Source: an uncultured Collinsella sp.
GTDB lineage: Bacteria; Actinomycetota; Coriobacteriia; Coriobacteriales; Coriobacteriaceae
Length of the DNA: 6,047 nucleotides
Assembly: GCA_900541015.1 (NCBI GenBank)
Contig: UQIB01000053.1
Span: forward strand, 1-6,047
Direction: 5' to 3'
Shown here: in pieces, positions 4,601 through 6,047 of the stretch
Layout: the number at the start of each line of letters is the position of its first letter
Numbering within the stretch: position 1 is the stretch's first letter
The notes under the pieces: model-generated
What the model saw: the letters and a program-made list of their open reading frames with translations, nothing else
The model's database searches: none
What the model was told of the DNA's origin: nothing
Position numbers and translations under genes: made by a program

Positions 4601-6047
4601 AGGTGCCGCCCTGGACGATCACTTGGCTGCCAATCTCCTTGGGGTCGCGCAGCTTAATGACCTTGAACAAGGCGTTCTTGATGACGGAATAGGACAGGCC
4701 GGCCGCAATGTCGCCCACCGTGGCGCCTTCCTTTTGCGCCTGCTTGACGCGCGAGTTCATAAAGACCGTGCAGCGACTGCCCAGGTCGACCGGGGCCTTG
4801 GCATGGATGGCGGCGTCGGCGAACGCGCGCACGTCCATGTTCATAGACACGGCGAAGCTCTCGATAAAGCTGCCGCAGCCCGACGAGCAGGCCTCGTTGA
4901 GCATGATGTGCTCGATGACGCCGTCCTTGACGCGCAGGCACTTCATGTCCTGGCCGCCAATGTCCAGAATAAACTCGACGCCGGGCAGGAATGCCTTGGC
5001 GCCGCGCAGGTGCGCAACGGTCTCGATCTCGCCGGAGTCGGCCTTGAGCGCCTCGATGAGCAGCGCCTCGCCGTAGCCCGTAGTGGTCACGTGGCCGATG
5101 GTGCAGCCGGCGGGGATGTGGTTGTAGAAATCGGCCATGATGACCTTGGCCGTGCCCAGGATGTCACCGTTGTTGTTGCCGTACCAGGTGTGCAACAGCT
5201 GGCCGTCCTCGCCCACGAGCGCGGCCTTCATGGTGGTGGAGCCGGCGTCGATACCGATGAACACGCGGCCGGTGTAGCCGTCGAGCTTGCCCTTGGGGAC
5301 GACTTCCCGGTCGTGGCGACCCTTGAACTCGGCAAAGTCCTCGTCGGTGGCAAAGAGCGGGTCCAGACGCTCGACCTCGGCACCCTGTGTGTCACCCAGA
5401 GCATCGATGGCCTCGATGAGCTGCGGGAACGTGCTGAGTTTATTGGACTCGTGCGCCATGGCGGCGCCGCTCGCCACAAACAGGTGAGCGTTTTGGGGCA
5501 CGATACGGTGCTCCTCGTCCAGATTGAGCGTGAGGTAGAAGCGGTGGCGCAGCTCGGAGAGATACTGCAGCGGGCCGCCCAGGAAGGCGACGTTGCCGCG
5601 GATGGGACGGCCGCACGCCAGGCCCGAGATGGTCTGGGTCACGACGGCCTGGAAGATGGAGGCGGCCACGTCCTCGGGGCGGGCGCCCTCGTTGAGCAGC
5701 GGCTGGACGTCGGTTTTGGCAAAGACGCCGCAGCGGCTGGCGATGGGATAGATGGTGGTGGCGTTGGCCGCGAGTTCGTTAAGGCCGCTGGCGTCAGTGT
5801 GCAGCAGGGTTGCCATCTGGTCGATGAACGCGCCCGTGCCGCCGGCGCAGGTGCCGTTCATGCGCTGCTCGATGCCGTTGTCGAAGTAGATGATCTTGGC
5901 GTCCTCGCCGCCCAGCTCGATGGCGACGTCGGTGGCCGGGATGAGGGTCTCGACGGCACGCTTGCTGGCGATGACCTCCTGGACAAACTCCAGGTCGAGC
6001 CATTGGGACAGCAGCAGGCCGCCCGAGCCGGTAATGGCGCAGGTCAT
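1680..6047 (-). CDS. Acyl-CoA dehydratase-activase-related megaprotein with two BcrAD/BadFG ATPase modules (N terminus outside window)
   Basis: 1455 residues visible, running off the right edge; the Met at the edge lies inside the conserved ITGSGG segment, so the true start and first phosphate motif are missing. ATPase module 1 (residues 1-200) has ELGGEDAKIIYF (44-55), CAGGTG (67-72), C106 in SRCGVFAKTD and FLGGP (155-159). Module 2 (about 261-520) is complete: GIDAGSTT (265-272), DIGGQDMK (362-369), C387, C426 and VQGGTF (478-483). The cysteine pairs 67/106 and 387/426 are both 39 apart, as are the [4Fe-4S] ligands Cys127/Cys166 of the HgdC activator. C548, C551, C555 and C574 form a knuckle. 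About 610-830 is DUF2229-like, with GIPRALNMYENYPFW and CYPAK at 664-668. About 810-940 resembles HgdB-type dehydratase C termini (FGCGLDAL, KIDE, GAARIRIRSL). After an Ala/Pro-rich linker (about 950-985), 1003-1430 is COG3581-like with C1009, C1054, C1089, C1344, C1350 and a final CVSC. The family probably couples ATP hydrolysis to low-potential electron transfer; substrate unknown. Family lengths of about 1400-1550 fit a loss of under 100 residues. Confidence 0.9.
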   Translation of the reverse strand: MTCAITGSGGLLLSQWLDLEFVQEVIASKRAVETLIPATDVAIELGGEDAKIIYFDNGIEQRMNGTCAGGTGAFIDQMATLLHTDASGLNELAANATTIYPIASRCGVFAKTDVQPLLNEGARPEDVAASIFQAVVTQTISGLACGRPIRGNVAFLGGPLQYLSELRHRFYLTLNLDEEHRIVPQNAHLFVASGAAMAHESNKLSTFPQLIEAIDALGDTQGAEVERLDPLFATDEDFAEFKGRHDREVVPKGKLDGYTGRVFIGIDAGSTTMKAALVGEDGQLLHTWYGNNNGDILGTAKVIMADFYNHIPAGCTIGHVTTTGYGEALLIEALKADSGEIETVAHLRGAKAFLPGVEFILDIGGQDMKCLRVKDGVIEHIMLNEACSSGCGSFIESFAVSMNMDVRAFADAAIHAKAPVDLGSRCTVFMNSRVKQAQKEGATVGDIAAGLSYSVIKNALFKVIKLRDPKEIGSQVIVQGGTFMSDATLRAFEQLTGVHAVRPDIAGCMGAYGAALLARDRAGADGTSTILSAEDIAHLTVTQKHVRCGRCSNNCQLTVNDFGGGRRFITGNRCEKGAGHKKQKTEAPNLFKKKNELLFNREVLSPDEAPRGTVGIPRALNMYENYPFWHAFFTRLGFSVQLSDQSSKKTYQAGIESMPSESVCYPAKMSHGHVMNLIDRDVDFIWMPCVRWERKEDPTAGNCYNCPIVMSYPTALALNIDEIREQNIEFLYPFVPYHDKTELKRRLYQVLAVDRVADAEAGRGRVRGPKITRSEVDAAVNAAFEADARFHEDIQTMGEEALKWVEDHGGHGIVLAGRPYHNDPEINHALPELISSFGFAVFTEDSLAHLVKPERPIRVVDQWMYHSRLYAVARFVTMRNDLDLIQLNSFGCGLDALTTDQVQEILEASGKIYTVLKIDEVSNLGAARIRIRSLMAALKDQEAERLADATAAGETYEQGDAAPVAPSTDAPAFASRKYTFEAQRESASTAWPKVPFTEQMREEGYTILCPQMAPIHFDLVKEVFRGAGYNLELLPSTDHDAVEAGLRYVNNDICYPSILVTGQIMEAIESGRYDLSKTAVVISQTGGGCRATNYIALIRKALRESGHPEIPVISLSAVALGEDNPGFKITPALLKQAVYAVLFGDVMMQMLYRCRPYEATPGAANALYEEYMARARKLAPKFNRHNYTKLCREAIRAFDTMPLVGEGTKPRVGVVGEILVKFHPTANNHVVDVIEREGCEAVVPGLLDFFLYSMSNAELQKDELGSSATTRAGMQALIKLVDWMRTPVEELLEKSERFEVPERIGTMADKARTVLSVCNNMGEGWLLTAEMLDLIDHGAPNIICTQPFACLPNHVVGKAVIKELRRQHPESNIVAVDYDPGASEVNQLNRIKLMISVAKENMRAGKGFKLEKVAPLAMDEVTGQMRAHDGCVSCGPASEEAVASVAKRLGRGIKK

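Noticed and set aside
1897..5479. Many 60-140 codon frames on both strands inside the megaprotein gene
   Set aside because: They lie in shifted frames of a clearly conserved protein and show Arg/Ser/Pro-rich or His-rich compositions typical of out-of-frame translation.
5800..6047. Taking the Met at the right window edge as the true start of the megaprotein
   Set aside because: The visible sequence begins inside the conserved TGSGG segment of the first ATPase module. The preceding DxGSTT phosphate motif, present in module 2, is missing, so the gene must begin outside the window.

Overview
The window looks like chromosomal DNA from a GC-rich anaerobic gut actinobacterium. Coriobacteriia, and a Collinsella-type genome in particular, is my best guess. 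This rests on codon use rich in G/C at third positions, an acyl-CoA dehydratase-activase megaprotein typical of strict anaerobes, and the style of the genes. No 16S or other marker is present, so the taxonomy is inference. All recognisable genes lie on the minus strand, so transcription runs from the right edge to the left.

Right part (1680-6047): one very long open frame, 1455 codons inside the window and open at the right edge. It is an acyl-CoA dehydratase-activase-related protein: two BcrAD/BadFG-type ATPase modules in tandem, a four-cysteine knuckle, a DUF2229-type region and two regions resembling 2-hydroxyacyl-CoA dehydratase subunits. The first ATPase copy lacks its N-terminal phosphate-binding motif because the true start lies beyond the window. 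The gene ends in a strong Rho-independent terminator at 1615-1651.

Middle (1264-1679): a gap of about 416 bases with no supportable gene. It holds that terminator and two diverged copies of one 56-base repeat in inverted, converging orientation (1431-1486 and 1509-1564). Each copy ends in a T-tract, and each lies beside weaker hairpins.

Left-centre (304-1263): a complete 319-residue NAD-dependent 3-hydroxyacyl-CoA dehydrogenase with a good ribosome binding site. It belongs to a subfamily with an unusual sequence around the catalytic His.

Left edge (1-216): a good ribosome binding site and ATG lead into a frame that stops after six codons. A second frame, open to the window edge, codes for a peptide resembling the C-terminal part of an aryl-sulfate sulfotransferase. 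This is most likely a decayed or internally deleted gene. The stop sits in a CTT TGA context, the same core as the RF2 programmed frameshift site, so recoding is a less likely alternative.

Both intact genes act on, or are related to enzymes acting on, CoA thioesters: the dehydrogenase oxidises or reduces 3-hydroxyacyl-CoA, and the megaprotein belongs to the radical 2-hydroxyacyl-CoA dehydratase/activator superfamily. The strong terminator and long gap argue that they are separate transcription units, so a shared pathway is only a suggestion.
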